NCBI GenBank assembly: GCA_037039685.1
Contig: JAWNGF010000003.1
Coordinates: 496,001 to 560,000, forward strand
From: Ceratobasidium sp. AG-K
Lineage: Eukaryota > Basidiomycota > Agaricomycetes > Cantharellales > Ceratobasidiaceae
Length of the DNA: 64,000 bases
Reading direction: 5' to 3'
In this document: positions 12,461 to 21,959 of the stretch, piece by piece
Position numbering within the stretch: position 1 is the stretch's first letter
How the letters are laid out: each line of letters begins with the position of its first letter
Program-made: the position numbers and the translations under genes
The notes under the pieces: model-generated
The model's input: the letters and a program-made list of their open reading frames with translations, nothing else
Database searches by the model: none
Told to the model about the DNA's origin: nothing

Positions 12461-12477
12461 CTGTGTGTGGAGAGACC
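12436..12477 (+). promoter_or_regulatory. Candidate -1 frameshift signal between gag and pol
   Basis: In the gag frame the heptamer G GGA AAA (12436-12442) fits X XXY YYZ. A -1 slip enters the open pol frame before the gag stop at 12458-12460. Five bases later GGTCTC (12448-12453) can pair with GAGACC (12472-12477). Slip site, spacing and stem are as expected of programmed frameshifting, but the stem is short. Confidence 0.45.
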
Positions 12478-15400
12478 AACGAACTAGTAATGGAAACAAT
12501 GTACCTTAGAGCTACCAGCGAATCGACAATTGTTTACACAAATATTACTGGAATCACGGAACCCATCGCTACTCTCATTGACTCGGGAGCATCAAGGAAC
12601 TTCATCGACATCACTTGGGCACGAAGAAACAACATGGCTCTAATTGAACTGCCAACACCTAGAAAAATAATTGGAATCCAAGGGAAGGAACTGCCACATC
12701 AAGTCCGATTTAAAGCAAATCTGGAATTTGAGTTACATGGGAAAAACTTCAAACAAAGCTTCTTTGCCATGCCTACTGGAGATACACACTTGATTCTGGG
12801 GTTAGAATGGCTAGAGGAAGCCAATCCAATAATCGACTGGCTATCGAAAGAAATTTCCTGGCGACCAGGAAACATCCTTGGAAAAGCTGCAGAAATTGAA
12901 GACATACCCGAAGAATTCAAAGAGTATGCAGAAGTCTTTAGCAAAGAAAAGTTTAAACGGATACCAGACCATCGCCCATACGACTGTTGCATTGATCTGG
13001 TGGAAGGAGCAGAACTTCCTAAACCGGCTAGGCCAATCCCACTCTCACCCGCAGAATCCATAGCCCTCAGAAAGTACCTAGATGAGGAACTACCGGCAGG
13101 CAAAATCCGACCGAGCAAGTCACCTGTAGCCGCAGCAACCTTCTTTGTTAAAAAGGGACTAGACGCAAAGAATCAGGAAAAACCTCCAGAACTCAGGTTG
13201 GTGCAGCACTTTGGGCCGATGAACGAAATAACAAAGGACAACCGATTCCCTATGCCACTGATGGAAGATCTCCTCGACAAGATCAAGGACGCGAAAATCT
13301 TTTCTAAAATAGACTTGCGTATGGGGTTCAACAACATCCGAGTCAAAGAAGGAGACGAATGGAAAACAGCATTCCGAACCAAGGAAGGCCTATTCGAATA
13401 TATTGTCATGCCCTTCGGATTGAAAAACGCGCCGGCAACATTCCAACGATATATGAATCATATTTTCCATGACCTGATTGACATCTGTGTCATTGTTTAC
13501 ATCGATGACATATTAATTTTCTCCAAAGACCGAAGCCAGCATGTGGAGGATGTTCGAAAAGTACTCAAGATCCTGTTGGACAACAACCTCTTTGCGAAAC
13601 TCCCAAAATGCGAATTCTTTGTCAAGAAACTTGTCTACACGGGAATAAATATCAGTGAGGAAGGAATATCAATGCAAGAGGAAAAGGTCAAAGCAATCAA
13701 GGAATGGAAGGAGCCAAGGACAGTCAAACAGGTCCAAGCCTTCCTAGGATTTGCAAACTTTTACAGGCGATTCGTACCAAACTTCAGCGGCCTGGCAAAA
13801 CCCTTAACCGTTCTAACAAGGAAGGACCAGAAATGGAAATGGGAAGCAGAACAACAGGAGGCTTTCGATAACCTGAAAAAGGAAATATGCAAGGAACCAC
13901 TACTGCGACATCCAGATCCAACAAAACCTTACATATTGGAAACCGACGCAAGCGGCGTTGCTATGGGATCAATACTCTCTCAAAGACAAGATGACAGTTA
14001 CTTACATCCAATCGCTTTCCTTTCAAAATCCTTTAACGCCGCACAAATGAACTACGATGTTCATGACAAGGAATTAATGGCAATTGTGGAATCACTAAAA
14101 CACTGGCAATTACATCTAGAAGGAACAAGAGAACCAATAACTATCTACACCGATCACCGTAACCTGCAATACTGGAAGAAGGCAACTACATTTAACCGAC
14201 GTCACGCTCGATGGCATCAAATCCTGGCTTCCTACAACTTTGAAATAGTTTACCGTCCAGGGAACATGTCAACAAAACCAGACCTACTGTCCAGAAGAGC
14301 GGATCACAGCAAAATACCAACAGCAGAGCAAATCATGATCAAAGAGGAACAGTTCAGAGGTTTCGCCGGAGAAGTCAAGTCAGACATCATTGCTGACATT
14401 AGGGAAGCACAAACCGAAGACGAGAGCATCAGGAAGATCATAGAATTGTGCAAAGACAAGGAGACCCTACCCAAATCTGTGCAACAAGGAATTAGGAACT
14501 ACAACTTCGAGGAAGACCTGCTCTGGATAGATGGGAAAATATACGTGCCAGAAGACAAGGACACTCGGCTAAAAATCCTCAGATTACACCACGATTCACC
14601 AATAGCAGGACACCAGGGTCAAGCCTGAACGCTAGAGCTTATCTCAAGAAAATACTACTGGCCTGGACTTAAGGCAACAGTAAACAAATACGTTGATTCT
14701 TGTGAACAGTGCCAAAGGGCGAAAGGAACAAAAACCCAAGTACCACTGAAAGCACTCGAAATCCCGAACAGTCCATGGGAGGACATTGCATACGATTTCA
14801 TTGTAAAACTGCCAAAATCACAAGGCAATGACAGCATTCTAGTAGTAGTGGATCGGTTCTCCCGCATGGCACACTTCATAGCCTGCAAAGAATCAACAAC
14901 TGCAGATCAACTTGCCGATCTTTTCCTGAAGAACGTTTGGAGACTACACGGCTTCCCACAAAGTACAGTTTCGGACAGAGGAACAACTTTCAACAGCAGG
15001 TTCCTGAAGGCCCTCTACCAAAAAGTCGGAACTACACCCACGTTCAGCACGGCATATCACCCACAAACAGACGGAATAACGGAACGGATAAACCAGTGGA
15101 TAGAAGCATGGCTTCGTACATTTGTTAACTACAGGCAAGATAACTGGACCGAACTGCTTCCTATTGCAGAATTCTGCTACAACAACCAACGACATGGGAT
15201 CACAGGAAAAACCCCATTCGAGATTGTGAACGGCAGGGAACCACTATGGAATGTTCTAAGAGAAGCTACTACGATTCCTGAAGCAAATGACAAAGCGAAT
15301 AACTGGCAGGAAGTATGGGATGAAGCAAAAGCAGCTATGGAATGGCACAGAAGAAAGGACACAATGGAACACCAACCAAAATACAAAGAGGACGACCTTG

Positions 15401-16329
15401 TCTGGCTTTTCGGACAAAACATAAAGACAAACCGTCCCAACAAGAAACTTGACAACAAGAAACACGGTCCCTTCAAGATCAAGAAAATCATATCAAGCCA
15501 TGCCTACGAATTGGAGCTTCCAAAAACCATGAGAATACACCCTGTGTTCCACAGTGATCTTCTTAGTCCGTACAAAAAAGACGAGAACTTCCACAGAAAC
15601 CAACCCCGACCACCGCCGATCACAACAGAAGAAGGAGAAGAAGAATACGAAGTGGAGAAAATCGTGGACTGGAAGGAAACAAAGGACGGGTTGTTTTACA
15701 GGGTCAGATGGAAGGGTTATGATGAAAAAGAAGATACGGAACAACGGGCGGAAGATTTCAGTCACCTTGGAGTAATAATGAAGAAGTTCTTGAAGGATTT
15801 CCCAAACGCCCCAACACCGTCAAACTACAAGACGAGAAGTATTAAAGGGAGGGCGGAGCGGGACTACAACGCAACTTGCAGAACTTGCTCACTTTCCAAC
15901 TCGCTCTACACACTCTACGCACTCAACCTTTTTTGCACACCATGCCCGCCGTCACCCGTGCCACTATCGCCAACAACCTGGTCCGCGTTCTCAACGGGCC
16001 AGCCTTCCAGACAGCTCGTATCCTTGACTCGGGGGCAGCCCTGTACGTCTTCAAAAGGTCTCAGCAGAGCCCAGGACGCCTACAATTTCGTGCCTCCGAC
16101 AACATCCTCCACTCCGACCTGGGGGAGTTCGAATGGGTTGGCAAAAAATGGCCAACACACATGCAACTCCAACAAAAGGACATCTACGTATGCCGAGGAT
16201 GTGCGGCCTTCCAGGTGTCCGAAGTTGTCCTGCTATCCATGCACAAGCTTGGGGTGGTCGAGTGGGGACAAGAAGGAGCTTGCAGCAGCGAATGGGTGCC
16301 AGGATACAAAGGTCGCCCTCCTACTCTAA
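12442..16329 (+). pseudogene. Gypsy Pol: protease, RT, RNase H, integrase, chromodomain; one internal stop
   Basis: The frame is open from before the gag stop and has no good ATG of its own. The protease motif DSG is at 12580. Reverse transcriptase spans about 13000-13560, with YIDD at 13498-13509. RNase H lies at about 13930-14290 (TDASG, then the TDHRNL motif). The zinc-binding integrase head starts near 14590 and is broken by TGA at 14626-14628, where a CGA (Arg) codon fits. The catalytic core follows at about 14760-15130, with D, D and the E of the HPQTDGITERINQ segment. A chromodomain is at about 15643-15800 (VEKIVDWKE, then YRVRWKGYD). Beyond about 15840 the frame stays open to 16329 but reads like a wrong-frame overlap of the next ORF. 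Confidence 0.9.
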
Positions 16330-16706
16330 GGCCTCGATGGAACAATGCATGGGATAAGAACTTTGAAGCGGACTTGGCGGATTGGAGGATGGAGCGGGGA
16401 CGATACCAGAGAGAGAAGTTCGAGTGGAAGCCATTCTGGTGGCAGGAGAAGGATGCGGACTTATCGGAATGGAAAGAGGTCAAGCCAGACGTACAACAAT
16501 GGGACGAGAACCATGTGGAGGAGCAGGAGAGGGTCATGGACTGGTCCAAGGCGGACTGGATGGACGACAAGACCTGGGAGAGGTGGGAGGAACACTGTGA
16601 CAAACCAGGTAACACTGTGTTCAACCCCATCGATCTCACGGAGGAAGAAGAGGACGAGGTTGACTCCCTGGTGGAGAAGGTCGAGAAGGACTGCTGGGTG
16701 CAGTAA
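15942..16706 (+). CDS. Extra ORF after gypsy pol, 254 aa, function unknown
   Basis: The ATG at 15942 (CACACCATGCCC) has a good Kozak context and follows a CT-rich stretch typical of basidiomycete start regions. The product is acidic and rich in Trp and charged residues. It has no signal peptide or membrane segment, so it is not an envelope protein. Residues near the C-terminus (NPIDLTEEEEDE) resemble a SUMO-interacting motif. A YVCRGC pair lies in the middle. Codons are GC-rich at third positions, unlike the A-rich gag and pol. The ORF overlaps the open tail of pol in another frame. A purine-rich tract (15843-15862) lies just before it and the true polypurine tract just after it, which suggests capture into the element. 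I do not recognise the family. Confidence 0.6.
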   Translation: MPAVTRATIANNLVRVLNGPAFQTARILDSGAALYVFKRSQQSPGRLQFRASDNILHSDLGEFEWVGKKWPTHMQLQQKDIYVCRGCAAFQVSEVVLLSMHKLGVVEWGQEGACSSEWVPGYKGRPPTLRPRWNNAWDKNFEADLADWRMERGRYQREKFEWKPFWWQEKDADLSEWKEVKPDVQQWDENHVEEQERVMDWSKADWMDDKTWERWEEHCDKPGNTVFNPIDLTEEEEDEVDSLVEKVEKDCWVQ

Positions 16707-16738
16707 ATCGGTCCTTGAGGGGAACCCGAAAGGACCTT

Positions 16739-16748
16739 AAGGAGGGAG
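16739..16748 (+). other. Gypsy polypurine tract
   Basis: AAGGAGGGAG lies three bases before the 3' LTR (16752). This is the standard place for plus-strand priming. Confidence 0.7.
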
Positions 16749-16751
16749 TAA

Positions 16752-17206
16752 TGTCATGAGCCATGCCCCCGCCATCGGACTCGTCTACGTCTCATCCTTC
16801 CTCTTGTGTATATGTTTGTTCTTTGTTTTCTTTCCTGCCGCGTTGCCACCTTCTTGTGGTTATGTGTTACACTGTGTAACGCGGCTGTGCTTTGTACGAG
16901 TCATGTCTGTTCATACAGCATGACTCACATGGACACTCCTGACTGGCTCCTTCGTTTGACTCATGTGGCTGCGCCTTGTATGACTCGGCCACTTTCTGAA
17001 TATATATAGAGGACCAACAAGCCTGGTAACCCCAGCTTGTTTTGTCTCGTCAAAACATCCCCTTTGAGTGACACTCAGAACCACCCCTACCCTCAAGAGC
17101 CTACAGACGCTTAAGTGTGTTGCGGTTCAAGAGGTCACTTAGGTCTTAGTGCCGTCCACTCTCCATCGCGGCTTGTCTCATAGCCACCAAGAAGAAGCTT
17201 ACGACA
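16752..17206 (+). repeat. Gypsy 3' LTR
   Basis: 455 bp and collinear with the 5' LTR. There are five substitutions, four of which are CpG to TpG or CpA changes in one copy or the other. Confidence 0.95.
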
Positions 17207-17211
17207 GCACC

Positions 17212-18216
17212 CCTGGCCATATGCAACAAGTCAAATCCAAACTTATGTCGCTCTTCAACTGCCAAGATCTAGGGGAAGCAAAATCATTTTTAGGCATGAA
17301 CATCATTCGAGATCGCACAGCCAAGACCCTTACCATTTCCATGGAACAATATATCAAGCAAATTGTATCACTTGCAGATCTTAGTAATGCCAAATATGCT
17401 CATTCCCCTATGTTGCATACCACACCAACCCTTGAACCTGCTTCTGATGTCTGGGATAACTATCCATTTGCAACAATGATTGGTCGCATACTTTGGGTAG
17501 CCCGCTGTTGTCGGCCCGATATCACTTTTGTTGTCAACCTTCTAGCCTGATTCACTGCCAAGTACAACCAGACTCATGTTGGTGTACTAAAGCGCTGTTT
17601 CCGATATCTTAACAGCACTGCATCGAAAGGAATCACTTACTATGGCCGAGGACCCTTTGAAGAAGTCGCTTATACAGACGCTTCCTTCGCTTCCGAATAC
17701 GAATCTTTTTCGGTTTCGGGCTGCATCGTTATGCTAGGTGGCGGTCCGATTATGTGGTCTTCCAAGAAACAGAAGACTATTTCAATTTCGACTATGGAAG
17801 CCGAATTCCATGCGCTTGCACACGCCACTCAGGAAGTCCTCTGGCTTCAACATTTCCTAAACGGCTTAGGAATCGATATTTCCCGTCCAACAACTATCCT
17901 AATCGACAATCAAGCCACAATCGACTATGTTAACAGCCCCACTCATCGATCTCAAGCCAAACACATTTCCACTCAATATAACTTCGTCCGAGACTATTAT
18001 CGACAAGGATTTATTAATCTTGGCTATATTCCATCGAAAGACAACCTCGCCGATGCGTTTACAAAACCGCTCCCGTACCCGCAGCACTGGTACCTTGCTA
18101 ATTCATATATGGGCCTTAATCATTTATCCTCGAAAACGGCCCTTGGAGACCATTTTCCCCGAGAACAGGAGAATCACGATCTTAACGCCTGTTTCGAGCA
18201 AATGAATCTCGAATAA
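17212..18216 (+). pseudogene. Copia pol, 3' part (rest of RT, RNase H)
   Basis: The frame continues from the reverse transcriptase left at 9978. Deleting the gypsy element and one GCACC copy gives a seamless join. The thumb region is followed by a TGA at 17548-17550. The RNase H domain reads at about 17680-18090, with TDASFA, TMEAEFHAL, DNQATIDYV and KDNLADAFTKPL, all typical of copia RNase H. The terminal stop is at 18214-18216, shortly before the purine tract. Confidence 0.9.
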
Positions 18217-18231
18217 ACCGTCTGGCTCGTT

Positions 18232-18240
18232 GAGGGGGAG
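18232..18240 (+). other. Copia polypurine tract
   Basis: GAGGGGGAG immediately precedes the 3' LTR at 18241. Confidence 0.75.
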
Positions 18241-18521
18241 TATTGTGAATCGAATGGAATATGCGAATCGAATGTACACGTCGCCTACTACCGAATGTGG
18301 CGAATTGACTCACTATATGCTGACTGATTATTTCTGTGCTGACTGATAGTACACGTATGCGTGTTACTAATTGTTCTCTTATCGTTCTCTCATGTTCTAC
18401 TCATGTGTGTATATAAAGCGACTGCGTATTCGCACAATACATCATCCTGTAGTTCACTTCCACTGCGTCGCCTAGCTAAGAAGCTCATTGAGTGCGAGAC
18501 GTTCTCGGTAATATCTCAATA
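18241..18521 (+). repeat. Copia 3' LTR
   Basis: 281 bp. It is identical to the 5' LTR except for one base, and is followed by the AGTTT target duplication. Confidence 0.95.
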
Positions 18522-18577
18522 AGTTTTGCCAAAGACTGGGATCAAACTCCGTAAAATACGGAGTTTTGGGGCCCATA

Positions 18578-19707
18578 GTGGGCCCATTTAAGGGGCATTC
18601 AGATTGCGTCAACTTGGTTGTGTTCTTCCCTGACGGCCAGCGCATTGTCTCGAGCTCTAACTACAGGACCATCCAAGTGTGGGATGCACATGCTGGCAAC
18701 ACTGTTGCTGACCCATTTGAAGGGCATACAGGCTGTATTCTGTCGGTTGCGGTCTCACCTGATGGCAGGCGCATTGTCTCTGGCTCTGAGGACATAACCA
18801 TCTGAGTGTGGGATGCGCATACTGGCAACACCGTTGCTGGTCCGTTTGGAGGACATGCAGGTCACGTCAGATCAGTCGCATTCTCCCCTGACGGTGAGCG
18901 CATTGTCTCTGGCTCCAGCGACACAACCATCCAAGCATGGGATGCGCATACTGGCAACATTGTTGCTGGCCCATTTGTAAGGCATACAGGTTACGTCAAA
19001 TCGGTTGCATACTCTCCTGACGGCGAGCATATCGTCTCTAGCTCTAACGATAAAACCATCCGAGTGTGGGATGCACATACCGGCAAGGTCATTGCCGGCC
19101 CATTTAAGGGGCATACAGATTGGGTCAACTCGGTTGCATACTCCCCCGATGGCGAGCGTATCGTCTCTGGCTCAACGATAAAACTATCCGAGTGTGGGAT
19201 GCACATAATGGCAACGTCGTCGCTGGCCCATTTGAGGGGCATAAGGATTGGGTCACCTCGGTTGTGTTCTCCCCTGAAGGCAGGCACATCATCTCTGGCT
19301 CTGACAATAAAACCATCCGAGTGTGGGATACACATACTGGCAGTGTCTCTGGTCCGTTTGAAGGGCATACTCATGAAGTCCATTCAGTCGCCTTCTCTCC
19401 TGATGGCACATGTATTATCTCCTGCTCTGGTTCCACCTTATCAAGCAATGCAAGTTTTTGGATTTGCGGTCTTAAAGTTCATCCGCTGTACAAGCCACCA
19501 GCCGCGCTTATTGACACTTGGTCATTCCAACCGGATGGCTGGATCCTCGTCAACGGTCTCCCCCTTTTTTGGTGTGCGCCGGACCTTCATGAATACGTTC
19601 CGCGAGCCTGGGAGTACCTGGTAATTGTTCGTCATGGTTCATTAGCAATCGACTACCGCAACCTCGCGCTAGGTGACAACTGGGCTGAATGTTATATTTC
19701 TAATTAA
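18578..19707 (+). pseudogene. NLR B, 3' part: WD40 repeats and C-terminal module
   Basis: The WD40 reading resumes directly after the MITE end with VGPFKGHSDCV. About seven repeats of 43 residues follow. TGA at 18803-18805 replaces the conserved CGA (Arg) of the TIRVW motif, a CpG transition. A single-base loss near 19172 shifts the frame, and the reading continues to 19707. The end carries the conserved C-terminal module (WSFQPDGW, FWCAPDLHEY, LALGDNWAECY). With the 5' part, B once had the same build as NLR C and D. Confidence 0.9.
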
Positions 19708-20440
19708 TTTAGTGTCGGGTCTTGTTCCCCATAACCATGTTACTTTGCGTTGGTTGTAAAGGCGGAAGAATGCATTTCGAATGGACGTTGTGGGCGGTTC
19801 ATAGTTGATATTTGTTGAAATCAAAAACAAAATGAATGGATGTAACCATATCAGGCAGCGGGCGGTTCGGGCTAACGTAAGGGTGCATATATGCGGATCA
19901 TTTCCAGGGTGAGCAAGGATGTCGCCTCACAGATATTGCCGACTATCTATAGCCAAGTCTGTCCAGCGGCGTTGACGTTAGTAAGTTTGTCGTATTCGTA
20001 GCGTCCCCTGCAAGGTTGTTGCCTGACAAACATCAACCCCAGGCTAATCGAAAAACCTACTAGGTTTTAGCATACGGTTTCTACAGCCCGGTGCGAATTT
20101 CAGAAGATGGAATGTTGCACTCCAGCGCATTGAATCGGAGACCAATGGACGTAGGATAGGAGTTTGAGGGACCCTCACTCTATTCAACCTTCGCTATGCT
20201 GGGTCCGGTCGCATATATCATGTCGCCTGGTTACTCGGGCAGACAGTATTATTCGTCGCCAGTCATTAGTTACTTACATCTTTACTATAATACTTTCTTT
20301 CGTTGACAATAATAGACCATACTTTTCACGCCCAGCCGACGCCCAGTTACTATGAAAGCGCTCGCGGGCGAGTCATCATCTCCTGATCCAGCCCGTCATC
20401 CTCAAGGGCAAGATTGGTTGCATTTATCACAGTAATATAG
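19708..20440. other. Intergenic region after NLR B
   Basis: AT-rich sequence downstream of NLR B. I see no gene and no clear repeat. Confidence 0.4.
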
Positions 20441-21060
20441 GAATTAGAGCAACCGTTTGCATGCCAGCGTGTAAGTACATAGAGCACACACATCCGGATT
20501 AGCACCAAACAATGAGAGTAGAACAGCTACGACGGAGCCCGGAAAGTTGTGGACCTTGAGAAAAAGACAACACCGTGGACCCCAAATCTCCGTAAAATAC
20601 AGAGGTTTATGCGGAGGTTTCCTCCGTGTCGTTGGCAAAACACGGCGGTAAACCCCGTATCTTGGTCAGCGGTCGTTGGAGTGCCTTGATCTCGACGCCG
20701 GATACGGTGATTACCGAGCTCTAGACTGGGGGAGAAGCATAGCTGGTATGATTGGGAGTGAAAAAGCGAGTGCTTTAGATCATGGAAGAGGAAGCCCTCG
20801 ACTGCAAACAAACTGGGTCGTCGATCACAAACTCAGAAAAGTAGAAGGGAGGTGTAAAGGCCTCCAGCGAGATACATCCACACTAAGGGTGTTGTCAAAC
20901 GATCGGTATCTCATTACTCGCTGGCCACCTTGATACGAATTGGTTAGTCTTCCCAATCTCGTGAGCGAAAAGGTCTTTAAGGATCTTGAGAACCCTCCGA
21001 GAAGGCTCAGCATCATCCCCATCCTCCGAATCGAGGCCGATTCTACAATGCGGGTGAGCA
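20441..21060 (-). pseudogene. 3' remnant of a Mid2-like membrane-protein gene (copy 1)
   Basis: The sequence aligns with the 3' end and downstream flank of the genes at 27626-29253 and 36455-38248. At 20980-21050 the - strand encodes an acidic stretch ending RRVLK. The last micro-exon is recognisable at 20914-20930 (VASE and stop, against VANE elsewhere). The flank at 20455-20560 (GCGTGTAAGTACATAGA and CGGAGCCCGGAAAG) also matches the other copies. Everything upstream of the acidic C-terminus is missing. A MITE fragment was inserted at 20575. This shows that the NLR B unit once had the same - strand neighbour. Confidence 0.7.
20575..20715. mobile_element. Partial copy of the TIR element that split NLR B
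   Basis: About 140 bp nearly identical to 5089-5230 (from GTGGACCCCAAATCTCC to GATACGGTGATTACC). The right end is missing, so this copy is truncated. Confidence 0.8.
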
Positions 21061-21860
21061 GTAGGATCCCTAAACACCCACTCCAGAGCGCTCAGTCGAC
21101 ATTGGGGACTCTACTGAGGTCACATTAGGCCATTAGCCCTCAGGAGATCTTGTATTTTTCCCCACGAAATTTGCGCGCCTGGGATCTCCCGCACCAACTT
21201 AGCATCACACATTTTATTGAGCACTAATGTACAAGCAGCTGAACACTGTAGACTGTAAGACATTCCTCCTTTGAGCTGATTCGTGCTTGGTTTACCTCGT
21301 TGGGCGCATGAGGCAAGGTTTCACAGAAAGCCTTCTGAAAGGATTGTACAGTACCACCGACTGGTCGTGGTTCGCCTGTTGCCCCTGTTGATGGTAATGT
21401 AATGGGAGCGACCGCTAAATGATCGCCGCCCAATAAGTCCGACCCTTCATCTAAATTGATTTTATGAAACTAAACCTCGATTGATATGGGAAATAACCTC
21501 ACGGCCAAGGACCTTGCCGCTGCGTCAGGACATTTTGCTCAAAGTCTTTTAAATCTTATGACAGCATTCCACAAGTGTGAGTGGAACGCGAACGGTGAGC
21601 GAGTCGAAGCTGGCGACGGCGAGCGGTTAATTTGCTAACAGATCGATTCCAGATGAGATGTCCTGTAAGTACAAACGAGTGTGGGTTTATATAGCAGACG
21701 GTAAAGAGTGTATGTAATTAGAAATGAAATTACATGGAGTGAACGACAGCTTATTTGACTAAGAACGCGAGGATCGACAAGAATGACAGATAAGATAAGA
21801 AGATAATAAGCGCCGTGTGAGTGTCGGCGCGTGCCGACCTCACAACAGGCACACCACAAG
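21061..21860. other. Intergenic region and promoter of NLR C
   Basis: No gene is seen. The last 100 bp form the conserved NLR upstream block. Confidence 0.4.
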
Positions 21861-21866
21861 CACGTG
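21861..21866 (+). promoter_or_regulatory. CACGTG palindrome upstream of NLR C
   Basis: CACGTGCC lies 99 bp before the ATG, followed by a CGTGTG stretch and GATCGCATCAATACC, as before NLR B. Confidence 0.4.
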
Positions 21867-21959
21867 CCAGATAGCCTCGTGTGGTGGGATCGCATCAATA
21901 CCTATATCTGTCCTACAAATCCAAACCATCTTAGTTCTGATCACAGCCACCGTCCAGTA

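Larger units (their letters stand above)
9979..17206 (+). mobile_element. Ty3/gypsy chromovirus LTR retrotransposon
   Basis: Two 455-bp LTRs (9979-10433 and 16752-17206) start TGTCG/TGTCA and end ACAACA/ACGACA. The target duplication GCACC is perfect (9974-9978 and 17207-17211), and removing the element restores the copia frame exactly. The order is gag, protease, reverse transcriptase, RNase H, integrase, chromodomain, so this is a chromovirus. Five LTR differences are seen in 455 bp, all at CpG sites and four of them transitions. An extra ORF lies between pol and the 3' LTR. It is in the same orientation as the host copia element. Confidence 0.95.
5239..18521 (+). mobile_element. Ty1/copia LTR retrotransposon with a nested gypsy element
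   Basis: Two 281-bp LTRs (5239-5519 and 18241-18521) begin TATTG and end CAATA. The target duplication AGTTT is perfect (5234-5238 and 18522-18526). The order is LTR, primer-binding site, gag, protease, integrase, reverse transcriptase, RNase H, purine tract, LTR. Integrase before reverse transcriptase defines copia. Without the 7228-bp gypsy insertion and its 5-bp duplication the element is about 6050 bp. The LTRs differ at one site (near 5288: CA against CG), so by LTR identity the insertion is recent, yet the coding region carries several stops. Confidence 0.95.
5088..18577. mobile_element. Small TIR element (about 205 bp) inside NLR B, split by the copia insertion
   Basis: The left part is 5088-5238 and the right part 18522-18577. 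The ends are inverted repeats: ATGGACCCCAAATCTCC at the left, and ATGGGCCCCAAAACTCC read inward from the right. Inner palindromes of the CTCCGTAAAATACGGAG type lie at both ends. The flanks read TGGCCA and TGGGCCCA, an imperfect target duplication of the NLR codons for A-G-P. A second copy of the left 140 bp is at 20575-20715. There is no coding capacity, so it is a MITE. Removing it and the copia element lets the WD40 reading resume. Confidence 0.7.

Noticed and set aside
15843..16329. Tail of the gypsy pol frame as a real protein extension after the chromodomain
   Set aside because: Its Ser/Thr/Pro-rich, Cys-scattered composition looks like an out-of-frame reading of the downstream ORF, which has the better start and composition.
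15942..16706. Envelope-like gene in the gypsy element
   Set aside because: No signal peptide, no membrane segment, no cleavage site. The product is acidic and apparently soluble.
20676..20933. Short + strand frames after NLR B
   Set aside because: They lie in the MITE copy and in the antisense of the Mid2-like remnant.
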